DNA of 31,400 nt from Phallusia fumigata (Eukaryota > Chordata > Ascidiacea > Phlebobranchia > Ascidiidae). The number at the start of each line of letters is the position of its first letter. Position 1 is the stretch's first letter. Shown piece by piece: positions 11,113 through 21,900 of the stretch. The stretch is taken from contig QXVZ01016653.1 of the NCBI GenBank assembly GCA_008931825.1, positions 1 to 31,400 of the forward strand, given 5' to 3'. The notes under the pieces were generated by a model. The model was given only the letters and a program-made list of their open reading frames with translations. It did no database searches and was not told where the DNA came from. The translations under genes and the position numbers were made by a program.

Positions 11113-12002
11113 ACAAGAACTGATCGATGATTTTTAACGGGCACTGACAAGAAAAGTGAAGAACAAGTGCTTAAGGCATTGAATATATAACAAATATTGA
11201 CAGGTGAGAGGAAACCTATGGGCTGTGCATAACAACCCTGAAGTGTGGGATGAACCACAGAAATTCAACCCCTATCGACACCTGGATAAAGATGGAAAAT
11301 TTGTGGCTTCCCCTCATGTGATACCATTCGGAGTTGGACTTCGGTGATGTTTAGGTGAACGCATTGCCAAAACGGAAATCTTTCTCTTCCTTGTATCTTT
11401 GCTTCAGCATTTCACTATTCTCCCTGACCCAACAGCTGAAAAACTGCCGGAAATTGATAGTGGAGTTCAGTTAATGGTCTTCTCGCCATACGCATATAAA
11501 GTTGTATTGCAGAAAAGACAAAGCTAAATGTGTTTTGCATCTAAGTAATAACCATTGATTGATTGAATGTATGTTTGTGTACAGCATTAAACATGTGCAA
11601 TTGCTTTTTAGTTTGTTTCAGGGAAAATGTAGTTATGTCAAACTCCAACTTTTAACATAATGTTGCAAAGCAAAAGTTATGTCTGTGAAAACTGTGATTT
11701 AAGGTTTGTAGTGTATGTGCAACAAAAGTATGATCAACCACACCTCTCTGGTTTTTATAGCATTTCTTGCCTCATATTTTGCATTTTCCAAGTTGTTGTT
11801 TAACCGTCAGTGTGTTAAAGTACATCTTTGCAACAGTGTTTTTCGGTATTATGTCGTTTTAATTATTCTTGCCACTTTTAGGCCTTGTTATGTGAATTGT
11901 ACAATTTTAAAACAAATTGACAATTTTAATCACTGTCATTATATATTTTTAGTGTGTATAGGTTACATATTGTTGGTTACAAATTTGTCATGTACATTGC
12001 AG

Positions 12003-12218
12003 AACACTAATAAGATTAGGATGTTTTGCCCAATTGTATGTTGGCACCTACCATTGCAATAATGGCATTTTTGCTGTCATGTGATCTTGACATCAATCTC
12101 CATCATGTCCTGATCCTGGAGCTTGTTTATATATTTATTGTTGCCTATTTTTAAAGCACACATGACTGGAATATGCAGAGATGCCCAAAACTTGCATATG
12201 GATGATTCAGTTTATAAG
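12003..12218 (+). other. Candidate noncoding 5' exon upstream of copy 3
   Basis: The edges are ACATTGCAG and TTTATAAG|GTAAGG. It is the third member of the set at 1832-2033 and 7559-7709. No conserved reading frame is seen. Confidence 0.3.
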
Positions 12219-12801
12219 GTAAGGGTTTAGAAGTTATATTTTAGGGGTTTTAAAGGTTAATTTTTGCCTCTTATTAATACAGTTTACTCAATTATGTTTG
12301 ACAGTAAATATTGCAACACTTAATTTCAATTTGAGGAAAACAATCATAACTTGTAAAATAAAATTTAAATTACAAAATTTGGGAAAAATCGTATTATTGT
12401 TGATATGCTACAATCTTCAAGCATTTTTTTATATCTTTAGATCTATGTCTAAAAGCACCCTGGTCTGGAAAACAAGGATTTAAAGGATTGTAGATTTAAA
12501 AACTTGCTTTCATCTTGTGACTATTGAGCATAACATCTAATTATTTTCAAAAAAAGTTCTCTACCTTAATTCTTTTTTGTTTTTCTACTACCTTTCTGCA
12601 ACACGTTTTCATGGCAACCATGTCAAAAAACAAGATTATAAATCTACAGGTTTTCTATGCATGATTAACACCAACAATCCTTGCTAGGTCGTGCAACATG
12701 GTGGTGTCTACACATAAAAAGACCTGGGAGTTTTTTCCAATCTAATTATGTCTTACTGTAGTCTTGTCAAATGGTGGGCAATAATCTTATTTTGCCCGCA
12801 G

Positions 12802-12834
12802 GTGCTATACAGTAGTTAAGAACATACCTCAGCT
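12802..12834 (+). promoter_or_regulatory. Leader segment and splice acceptor upstream of copy 3 start
   Basis: The tract TTTTGCCCGCAG is followed by 33 bases and then the ATG. Leader sequence differs from copies 1, 2 and 5, but the acceptor position is kept. Confidence 0.5.
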
Positions 12835-15800
12835 ATGTGGAGTATTTTACCACAGATTGCTCAGTGCTTGTGGCCTATTGCTATCACACTGTTTCTTATA
12901 AAATTTTACCAATGGTGGGAGTTTCCACACTCAAGATTTCCACCTGGTCCCAGAGGGCTTCCATTTATAGGAGTTCCTTCCACTTCAAACAAAGGGTTTC
13001 GTGCAGTGCTAAAACAAAAAAAGTTGGAGAAACGCTATGGTCCAATAATTGGTGGAAAACTGATGGGTGTTAATTTTGTTATTCTAAACAAGTTTGAGGA
13101 CATACACGATGTGAGTTTCTCTTGCTGTTATGAATAAATTTAGTGTGCAAAGAGTTAGACCAAACTTTTGCAGTGATTAATTACATTGATACTTCCATGT
13201 AAAATACACAAACAGCTTGACTCAGATGTAAACAATTTTTTACAGGCTTTTACTAAACAAGGATCTGAAATGTCTGACAGGCCAAAAATACATGTGCTTA
13301 ATGATGTTAGCAATGGCTTTGGACTGATTGAAAAAAATATAATACTGCATGCAAGTTACATCGGAAGTTTGGGAGCTCATTTTTTAAAGGGTGCGCAAAT
13401 AAGATACATGCTTGAATGAATACGTGTTTTGTTGAGCCATTATTTGACAAACTTTGTGAGCTTTATTTTTGATGATGTTTTAAGGTTTTTATGTTCTGCG
13501 ATGGACATTGAAAAAATCTGTGCCAATGAATCAAAATATTTTATTCATCATTTAATGGCACAAGCACCCAACATGCCAATTGATTTAACTGTAAGTTTTA
13601 TCAATAACATTAATAGTTTTTGTTGAACAATTAAATTGCTTTAAATGTTATTGTGTTCCTTTTTGTAATCTTATTTTGTTTCCTTTTTGGCAGCCAAAAT
13701 TTTATGATATTACTGCCAACGTAGTAGCTTGCATTACTCTTGGTCATCGTTTTGAATATGACGATACTACATTTAGAAAAATTGTAAAATCTTCCACTGA
13801 AGTGTAAGTTTTTTTAATCAATTTTGCATGCTTGCACTTCAAATGATCTTAGAAATAAAATAGTTTGATTGCATTTAAACTTTTTTAGAAATTGTAGTAA
13901 TACAGTCAATGTTTGCAAACAACAACCGGCTTCAATTTTTCCTATCAAAATCAAATGCATTCAAATTTACACTATAGCAGAATGCTTTGAGTCCATGCCT
14001 GAAAAACTGTTGTTATATCATTCCACACCCAAACCTTGCATATCAGAATTATGTGTAAGCTGATTAACATTTTTTTCTGTTTGAACAATACAGGATATGC
14101 TGCTAGTGAGATTGTGGTATTGTGGTACATGGTTTTTATTGTGCAGTGTATTGAATTACAAGTTCTGGTTGGCTTTTAATCTCTATGTGGTTTAGCCACA
14201 CTTATACTTGTTACAAAATTACAAAGGCAATGCATCTGACTATATGCAAAGTGTTAATGTAATGTTTTGCACTAGTGGCGTATTCTGAGTTTAGTTACCT
14301 ATGGGTTAATATCTTTGTATGTATGCATAGTTACATTGTGTCTCTGTGTAAGATGACTAATATTTAGTATGGATCCTAATAAGCTAACATATATTCAGGT
14401 TTGGTGACTCTAAAGACCTGAAGCTAATGTTCTTCTGTATGGTGTTGGGATTTTTAAAGCATGTTCCACCATTTCGTTCTGCATACCAGAGATACCTTGC
14501 TATGCATAAGGAAATTTTAGGTAAACTGCCAAGAGTGTAATTGAATTTTCCAATTTTTCCTTACATTTTGAGTACATAACTGTTTTCAGTGTTGAAACAA
14601 AATTGCAAACCCTTAAAGTAATTATGGCTTCACTTCAGAAGGGCTTTTCTGTCTAGCGCCGGTCTGTATGCACATTTTGGTTAGGAAATAGTTAATTAAA
14701 TTTTTTTAATATTTCATGAATCTTAGATGGCAATCTGAAGTTAAATATTGAGAGTTTTTTACTCCAATTCATCCATTGTTTAACCCACAGGCCTCTTAAA
14801 TGTGAATTTGAAAAAAAAGGTTGTGTAGGGAGTGATTTACATGTTTTATGACAGAAGCAGACCACTAATTATATTCATAAAGCAGACAGTAAACTTGGAG
14901 CTGCTAGATAGTCATTTACCTTGGTGTACCATCAAGCTGTAATTGTGTTGCAGCAACCAAAATAAATTTGTTATATCACTCTGTAAAACACGATGGATCA
15001 CAATAGCTCTGTGCAAAAATGTTGCATTCAAGCTAATATTTGGTATATATATTTAAGGGTGAAACAGTAAAATTGATCTTGTAAAAACTGTATATCCCAA
15101 TTCAAAAAAGGTCTTTATGAGTTAATAGGCCAAAGTTAACTCTCCTGTCAATCTGCAAGTCTTGTACGAAAGCATTTTATGAAATAAACCACCAATGGTT
15201 CAGTCAATATTTGTGCATCAATTGAAAAGATTCAAATTACAAACAAAAAATAATTTTTGTGCATGTCTTATTTTTAAGTCACTTCATGTTCGTTGGTCAA
15301 TTGATTTTTTTGTTGTGTTAAGATTTCATCCAACACAACATTGATGAGCACAAAAAGAATTTTGACCCAAACAATGTGAATGATTTCATTGATGCATTTC
15401 TTAAAGAACAAAAGTTTGCCACAGCCAAAAATCAACCTTATTATAACGTATGTCAACACAAAATTTTGAAATCTTATTTCTGGTTTCTTGTTTAGCTTGA
15501 TATGTTTATGAATGCTATTTTATTTTATTTTTGCTATACTGACATTTAAAATGTATGCCTTTATTACAACTCAATAGAACTTGAATAATTTTTGGTATTT
15601 GACGTGTGATTATGAGTCCTCTTTCTAAAGGGACATACATCGTTTATTCTGTTTGTCTTTCTTTTATTTTCTACCCTGCAGCTTGTCCATGTACTTTTGC
15701 CTTGAATTGTTTGTTGAATTTTGACAAAAACTTTCACAGCTGGTAAAAATCGTCATAAGATTGTGCCATTTGTTTTGTTTGACCCTATAGGCTTGGTGGT

Positions 15801-17751
15801 TACGCAATTGGCCCCCTAAAATGGGTCAAATTATTTACCAATGTATGAATTTGTTGAAAACTGTAATGCACTACTGTGCCACTAGCTTGGTCAAATCCTG
15901 TTAGTTGCCATGCAACTGTCTTCTGTGATCAAGTTTATAAACAATGCCTGAGCCTCAAATGAAAAATTTCTGGCTAGGTAGTGGTTTTAGGTTATGGGAG
16001 CTTTCAGTTACTTGGTGACCTAAGGACCTAGTGGATGACATGCAAACATGTCCCAGTGGTTGTCTGGTTTGGATGAAATTTTATGCACTGTAGTTTGGGT
16101 CATTGTGGTTTAGATATTGATTCACTTGACTCTATAACCCAAGCTGCTACTTGTCTAGCCCCCTAAAGTGGTTTAAATTGTGAAACATACTCTGAAGTTA
16201 GTAAAATACAGACAGTTTTAAGAACATGCCATCATCGTGCATCGATTGCTGTGTTTAACCAGAGAACCTCATCAGTTATTTGACAATGTATAAACCTTAA
16301 AATTTAAAATTTCCCTTGTTGTGCATCGGCCACTGTGTTAAACCATAAAGACTGTTATACTACAATTTTGGCATGCATCTATGAAACGCATACAAGCGTA
16401 TCTGCCTGCAGAAACAATCATGTCATAAAAATATTTGGTAACTGTAGGCTCGATGTGAAATAATGTGGAAAATATATTTTAAAGATATTTATACATACAG
16501 GCTTTTCAAATTTGGTTGTAATGCATATGTAATGGCAAAATGGTGAAAGCAACCCTTCTAGTTGTGATACTGCAATATTTTAGGATGCAGAACTTCGTGG
16601 TTTTGTGAANATTTGACAATGTATGAACCTTAAAATTTAAAATTTCCCTTGTTGTGCATCGGTCACTGTGTTAAACCCTAAAGACTGTTATACTACAATT
16701 TTGGCATGCATCTATGAAACGCATACAAGCGTATCTGCCTGCAGAAACAATCATGTCATAAAATATTTGGTAACTGTAGGCTCGATGTGAAATAATGTGG
16801 AAAATATTTTTGAAGATATTTATACATACGTGCATTTGGTTGTAATGTATATGTAATGGCAAAATGGTGAAAGCTACCCTTCTAGTTGTGATACTGCAAT
16901 GTTTTAGGATGCAGAACTTCGTGGTTTTGTGAATGATCTTTTCTTGGCTGGGACTGAAACTACCAGCAACACACTTGCATGGGCTGTAGCTATCCTTTTG
17001 CATAACCCTGAGTATATGGAACTAATGCAACAAGAAATTGACAATGTTATTGGTAAGATTTAATTTTTTATATCTAATAGAGTAGTGTAATGGTGGGTGG
17101 TGAGATAAATATTCTTCATTCATATGGCTTCAGGTTGTAATGAGCAAGTAACTTTGTCCCATCGAGACTCAATGCCAATGTCAGCTGCCGTTATACAAGA
17201 AGTGATGCGTTACCGTACCTTATTACAAGTTGGTGTGCCACATGCTACTAGTAAAGATGTTGATTTCCGACAATTTCGTTTTCCGAAAAACACTATTGTG
17301 AGTTGTATTTGGTGTATTAAAGACTATTGGTCATCTGCAATAACTTTTGTTAACAATTATTCTACAAACTTATCCATATTATTAATGACATTACATTGTG
17401 GAAGAATTAAACACGTATTGACAGTTAAGGGGAAACCTATGGGCAGTGCATAACAACCCTGAACTATGGGATGAACCACAGAAATTCAACCCCTATCGAC
17501 ACCTGGACGAAGATGGCAATTTTGTGGCTTCCCCTCATGTAATACCATTCGGACTTGGGCTTCGACGATGTTTAGGTGAACGCATTGCCAAAACGGAAAT
17601 CTTCATTTTCCTCGTATCTTTGCTTCAGCATTTCACCTTTCTCCCTGACCCAACAGCTGAAAAACTGCCTGAAATTGATTCGGGAGTTCAATTAATAGTG
17701 TACTCACCATACAAGTATAAAGTTGTATTGCAGAAAAGACAACCAACTTAA
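12835..17751 (+). CDS. CYP2-clan cytochrome P450, copy 3; all nine exons, one frameshift in exon 2
   Basis: Exons: 12835-13110, 13246-13390, 13485-13590, 13694-13803, 14399-14520, 15323-15447, 16908-17052, 17134-17297 and 17425-17751. Splice sites and phases match copies 4 and 5. The N-terminal anchor is followed by PPGPRG; exon 7 carries [11 protein letters not shown] (I-helix oxygen-activation motif), exon 8 EVMR (ExxR), and exon 9 [10 protein letters not shown] with the heme Cys. Exon 2 is 145 bases rather than 146: a T is missing after the run GAAAAAAAT at about 13338, which shifts the frame and would end translation early. Otherwise the gene would encode about 506 residues. The deletion sits beside a seven-A run, so a sequencing or assembly error is as likely as real inactivation. 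Expected role: ER heme monooxygenase, substrate unknown. Confidence 0.8.
15780..16190. repeat. Two diverged related segments in intron 6 of copy 3
   Basis: Around 15780-15835 and 16127-16182 the same order of motifs recurs: TTGACYCTATA, then GCCCCCTAAA, then a sequence ending in AAATT, spaced about 350 bases apart. This suggests an old local duplication or two copies of a short repeat. The match is partial and I could not define ends. Confidence 0.25.
16278..16933. repeat. Near-identical direct repeat flanking the N at 16610, duplicating the start of exon 7
   Basis: Bases 16278-16609 and 16611-16933 are near-copies, both beginning ATTTGACAATGTAT and ending GTGGTTTTGTGAA. The left one stops 26 bases into exon 7 (16584-16609), while the right one continues into the full exon 7 (16908-17052). 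Differences are small substitutions and indels, as expected for two haplotypes not collapsed at a contig join. The left exon 7 fragment should not be counted as an extra exon. Confidence 0.85.
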
Positions 17752-18969
17752 ATTGGCATGTGTGAATGCATTAATGGTGATCAAAAGAATATTTGTTTGA
17801 GTTAACTGTGTTTGTAACATGAAAAAAATTGATTGGATGCATGATTGTATATCGCATTTAACTTATAAAGGTACTTTTGAATGTTTGTTGTTTGTTTCAG
17901 TGAAAATGTATTAGAATTTTTTTGCACATACATAAAATTTTCTTGGCTGGCTACACTAATCATGTTCTTGCAACCAAATCTGATGTGCAAAAAATGTGAT
18001 TTACACGCAAAATTTCTTCTCAAGTGGTTTGTTTTATCACAATGTGTCTATACCTCCACACTTATTCATGTTTATTACTTATACGAACAGTTTTAGTTCT
18101 TTTTATAATCTTGTTTTACTACGTTACATCTCTCATCGACAGTTTTCTATGTTCTTGTAAATATTGGTGCTTGTATGTGTTGCGGAACTTTGCTTGTGAA
18201 AGCATTACCTCACAAGGAAAAACTTAATTGTGTAAATTACTTGACCTTTCTGAGGAAAATATGTACCTTACACATTTCCTTAAATTGAAGTTGAACATTA
18301 TACATTTGCTACTATTACCTTGATACTAAGCAGGTTAACTCACCATATCCAATCCTGCTTTTCATTTTTGCCTTTCATATCAAGTTTTGTACAATCAAAT
18401 GTGTTCAAGATTCAGTTCATTTGCATTTACCTTTGGTGCTGTAAATTAAACTTATTTTATACTTCTCTACTGTACTCTCGGTTATGCTTCTCATGGCAAT
18501 TATATCACAAAATCACAAATCTGCAATTTTTTGTTTATGCTGGATTTCAGCAATCCCCTGTTTGCTCTCTTATCACTTAAATCAGGCCTGCACAACTCAA
18601 AACAGCACTAGGGTCACAACAGAAAAATTTTTCCTTTTATGGGCAACATGCCTAGTTGAAATTTTTCCCACAGCAACCTCTTAAATTATAACAGAAACAA
18701 AAGTGGGTTTGTGGAAAATATTGCATTTGGTGCAATATAAAATACTTTTTAAACACTTTGTAGCTGCATTAAAAGCTTTGAAAGGCCACATGACACCCAT
18801 GGGCCATATGTTGTGCAGGTCTGACTTAAATGATTTGGAAGGTCAATAATTTTCAGAAAATGAGGTCTGCTCCATAACTGTATTTTTCATCGCACAAATC
18901 AGATGTATAATGTTGCCAAGCTTATAGCATCTTTTACCCTACAGGTATAGTGAAGAAAAATAGTAAGAA
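17752..18969. other. Intergenic region between copies 3 and 4
   Basis: About 1.2 kb with no recognised gene. A segment at about 18460-18540 resembles those upstream of copies 2, 3 and 5 (for example the TCTGCAATTTT stretch also seen near 23685). The GTAAGG-ended block present before copies 1-3 was not found. Confidence 0.55.
18945..18969 (+). promoter_or_regulatory. Leader segment and splice acceptor upstream of copy 4 start
   Basis: The tract CTTTTACCCTACAG is followed by 25 bases and then the ATG. This is a strong acceptor with a pyrimidine tract. Confidence 0.5.
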
Positions 18970-21900
18970 ATGTGGAGCATTGTGTCGCAAGTTGCTCAGT
19001 ACTTGTGGCCTGTTGCTATCACACTGTTCTTTATAAAATTGTACCAATGGTGGGAGTTTCCACATTCAAGATTTCCTCCTGGTCCCAGAGGCCTTCCATT
19101 TATTGGAGTTCCATTTTCTCATAACAAACTTCGGGCACGGGAAATAACAAAGTTAGAAAAAACCTACGGTCACATAATAGGTGGAAAACTGATGGGCAAG
19201 AACACTGTTGTCCTCAACAAGTTTGAAGACATACATGATGTAAGTTGCTGTTATTTTGTTTGTTTGTTTCATTTTTATCTTCTTGCATGGAACAATGCTG
19301 AATGCATTAAGCTCACAATGAGTCCACCGTTCAGCTACCTGTCTTATTGCAGTTTATTTCTTGCACATTTTTTATTTGATTTTTAAAGTTGGTGACTTTA
19401 AATTGGGTCAACCCATCTTGTCCACTCAGTTGGAGCAATGTTGCTTCAGTTTCTTTCTCAGGGAAACACAAGTGACAGAGAGAGGATTAAAACTGAAACC
19501 TTGCTAAAAACTCTTACATATTTTGGAGGGAATTATCTAGAAAATGTGGTCACAAATTGTTTACATAGAATTGTGTCCAGCTGTAATCCGTTCATCGTTT
19601 TTTCATGTATTGCAACATTGGCAAAAAACAGTGCACCGAAGGGTAGGTTAGCTAATGTGTAAAAGTATTGTTGGCTGATTGAACAACATGATTACTTTTA
19701 TAACATCCTATTGACTTAAATACAATATTTTACATATTTTTCAGGCATTTACCAAACAAGGATCTGTAATGTCTGACAGGCCAAACATGCATGTGTTAAA
19801 TGATGTTAATCAAGGTTTTGGACTTGTTGAAAAAAATTACAATGCCACTTGCAAAATGCATCGGAAGTTTGGAAGCTCATTTTTCAAAGGGTGCACTTTT
19901 TACTAACCATTATCTAATTTTTTTAAAATATCTTATGCTACTTATGTAATTTTTTTAAGGTTTTTGTGTTCAGCAATGGATATTGAAAAAATCAGTGCCA
20001 ATGAATCGCATCACTTTATACAGCATTTAATGAAACAAACACCTGGTGTGCCCATTGATTTAAGGGTAAGTTACACCAATAAGAACAGACTTGATGTGAA
20101 AAAATATGCTGTTGTTAATAGCAATGTTTTATTTGCTTCATACATCCTATATTCTTTTGGCAGCCCAAATTTTACAATGTTACAGCCAATGTAATAGCTT
20201 GCATTGCTCTGGGTCATCGCTTTGAATATGATGACGCAACATTTAAAAAAATTGTAAAATCTTCCACTCAAGCGTAAGTACCTTTTCTGCAATAAAATAA
20301 GCATGCCTATAAAGTGAATATGAAAGTTAATTGGCCGGTTTTATGTTTTCGATGTTTTGTAAAAGTATGTTAATCTAATTAGATAACTCATTGTCAAAAA
20401 ACTTTTAAATCTGTGTTCAGGTTTGGTGACTCTAAAGACCTAAAGTTGATGTTCTTCTGTATGGTGTTTGGGGCTTTTAGATATGTTCCTCCTTTTCGTT
20501 ATGCTTACCAGAAGTACTTAACTATGCACAGAGAAATATTGGGTCAGTCGAAAAGTTAATTAAACTGTTAAAACTTCTCATAAATATATAGATTTAACAA
20601 CTGTCCACTTTGTCTTTTAATTTATTGTTTGGTACATTATTATTTACAGTTGTTATGGGCAAAAGCTTTTGTTTGTATTCTATGTTTTGATAGATTCTAT
20701 AATATTGCATTATTTAAAATTGCCTATTTCCGATAAGTTTTAGTTATGAATTAGATGCTGTTGCGCAATGCAACATACATTATTTCAGACAACTTTTGAC
20801 ATCTGTCACAGTTAAACACCACATTTACAACCCTTAATATAGAAAGGAAAACCAGATGCTTTTACACACAGCTGTGGTTCCTAAAATACCCAGTGAACAA
20901 ACCCGACATAGCATTATTGCGCCACAGAGCCCTCTGCGATACAATCACAGGTCGCCCTCTAGAGACCAGTTATAAACTAGGTCAAAGAGCTATGCCTTGC
21001 GTTTTGGAGTGAATAACAGCCGCTTGTGTTTGTTGTATATGTTTAGCCTTAACTCTCTTGCAACTACTTTTAGCCTTGACTCTCTTGCAACCTCTCATGT
21101 TAATATTATTAGAGAAACATTGGTTGCAGCACTCCCCTTTAGTATAAACGTTGTGCAAAACTAACTGCAAGAGAGTGAGTAAAGCCTTAGCATTATGATT
21201 GCAAAGTGATCACATTGAGACTTAACATAATTGTAGCCCAGAACTCTTGTTTTAGAGTTCAGTGTTTAGCATGTTTTGTTCTATATAGCCCTTGTGCAGG
21301 TGTGTGTTTTTAATGAAGTTATTGTTTCGGAATTGTAAATAAATAAGTGGTATCGGTTATTCTTGTGCTTTGGAGGCTTTGCCTGCTAGATTAACTTCTA
21401 GTTAAAAAGATCCATAAGTGAATAAACGACTCACGCGTAATCAACATAAAAGATTACGTATCAGATGCATTCCACCAGACGTTTATCTAAAATAAAACAA
21501 TTATTTTATTGTGGTGGTTTGAGATAAAACAGTTTCATATTTCTGTTTGGATTCTCTCTAGTTTTCATGACTAACATAATTCAGGTCCGTTTGTTGTGTT
21601 AAGATTTCATCCAACAAAATATTGATGAGCACAAGGAGAATTTTGATCCGGACAATGTCAATGATTTCATTGATGCTTTTCTCAAGGAACAAAAATTTGC
21701 CTCAATTAAAAATCAACCTCATTACAATGTGTGTTATGGTTTCTTATTCCTTACTTGCTTATATAAAACATATTTGAATAACTACTTAGTCTGCCTTCAA
21801 TTCATGTTTATATAGTTCATAGATTTATTTCACCTGGTTGCCATTAAAAAACTTGTTATATGTGGTAATTCAATGCTTAAGGATGCTGAGCTTCGTGGTT

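Larger units (their letters stand above)
8734..11527 (+). pseudogene. CYP2-clan cytochrome P450 pseudogene, copy 2
   Basis: Exons: 8734-9006, 9142-9287, 9542-9647, 9714-9823, 10650-10773, 10880-11004 and 11204-11527. Two lesions are visible. Exon 5 is 124 bases instead of 122: after TACCAGAGGTAC it has two extra bases (about 10746-10750) that shift the frame. In exon 9 the codon before the heme cysteine is TGA (11345-11347), where paralogues have CGA or CGG, so the heme loop reads FGVGLR-stop-CLG. Exons 7 and 8 are missing, but an N join at 11112 lies exactly there, so that loss may be technical. Exon 1 (91 codons), exons 2-4 and exon 6 are open with good splice sites. With two independent lesions it probably makes no functional P450; both should be confirmed in reads because the region is poorly assembled. 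Confidence 0.8.
11528..12834. other. Intergenic region between copies 2 and 3
   Basis: About 1.3 kb without recognisable genes. It contains the third version of the conserved upstream block (about 11760-12230) and, at about 12585-12650, a segment similar to 8517-8600. No defective P450 exon was found here. Confidence 0.6.

Noticed and set aside
11345-11347. TGA in copy 2 as a selenocysteine codon
   Set aside because: The position is Arg in all paralogues, no selenoprotein context is known in P450s, and the gene has a separate frameshift.
16671-17003. 110-codon open frame on the - strand over exon 7 of copy 3
   Set aside because: It is antisense to the real I-helix exon and runs on into intron sequence; a shadow frame.
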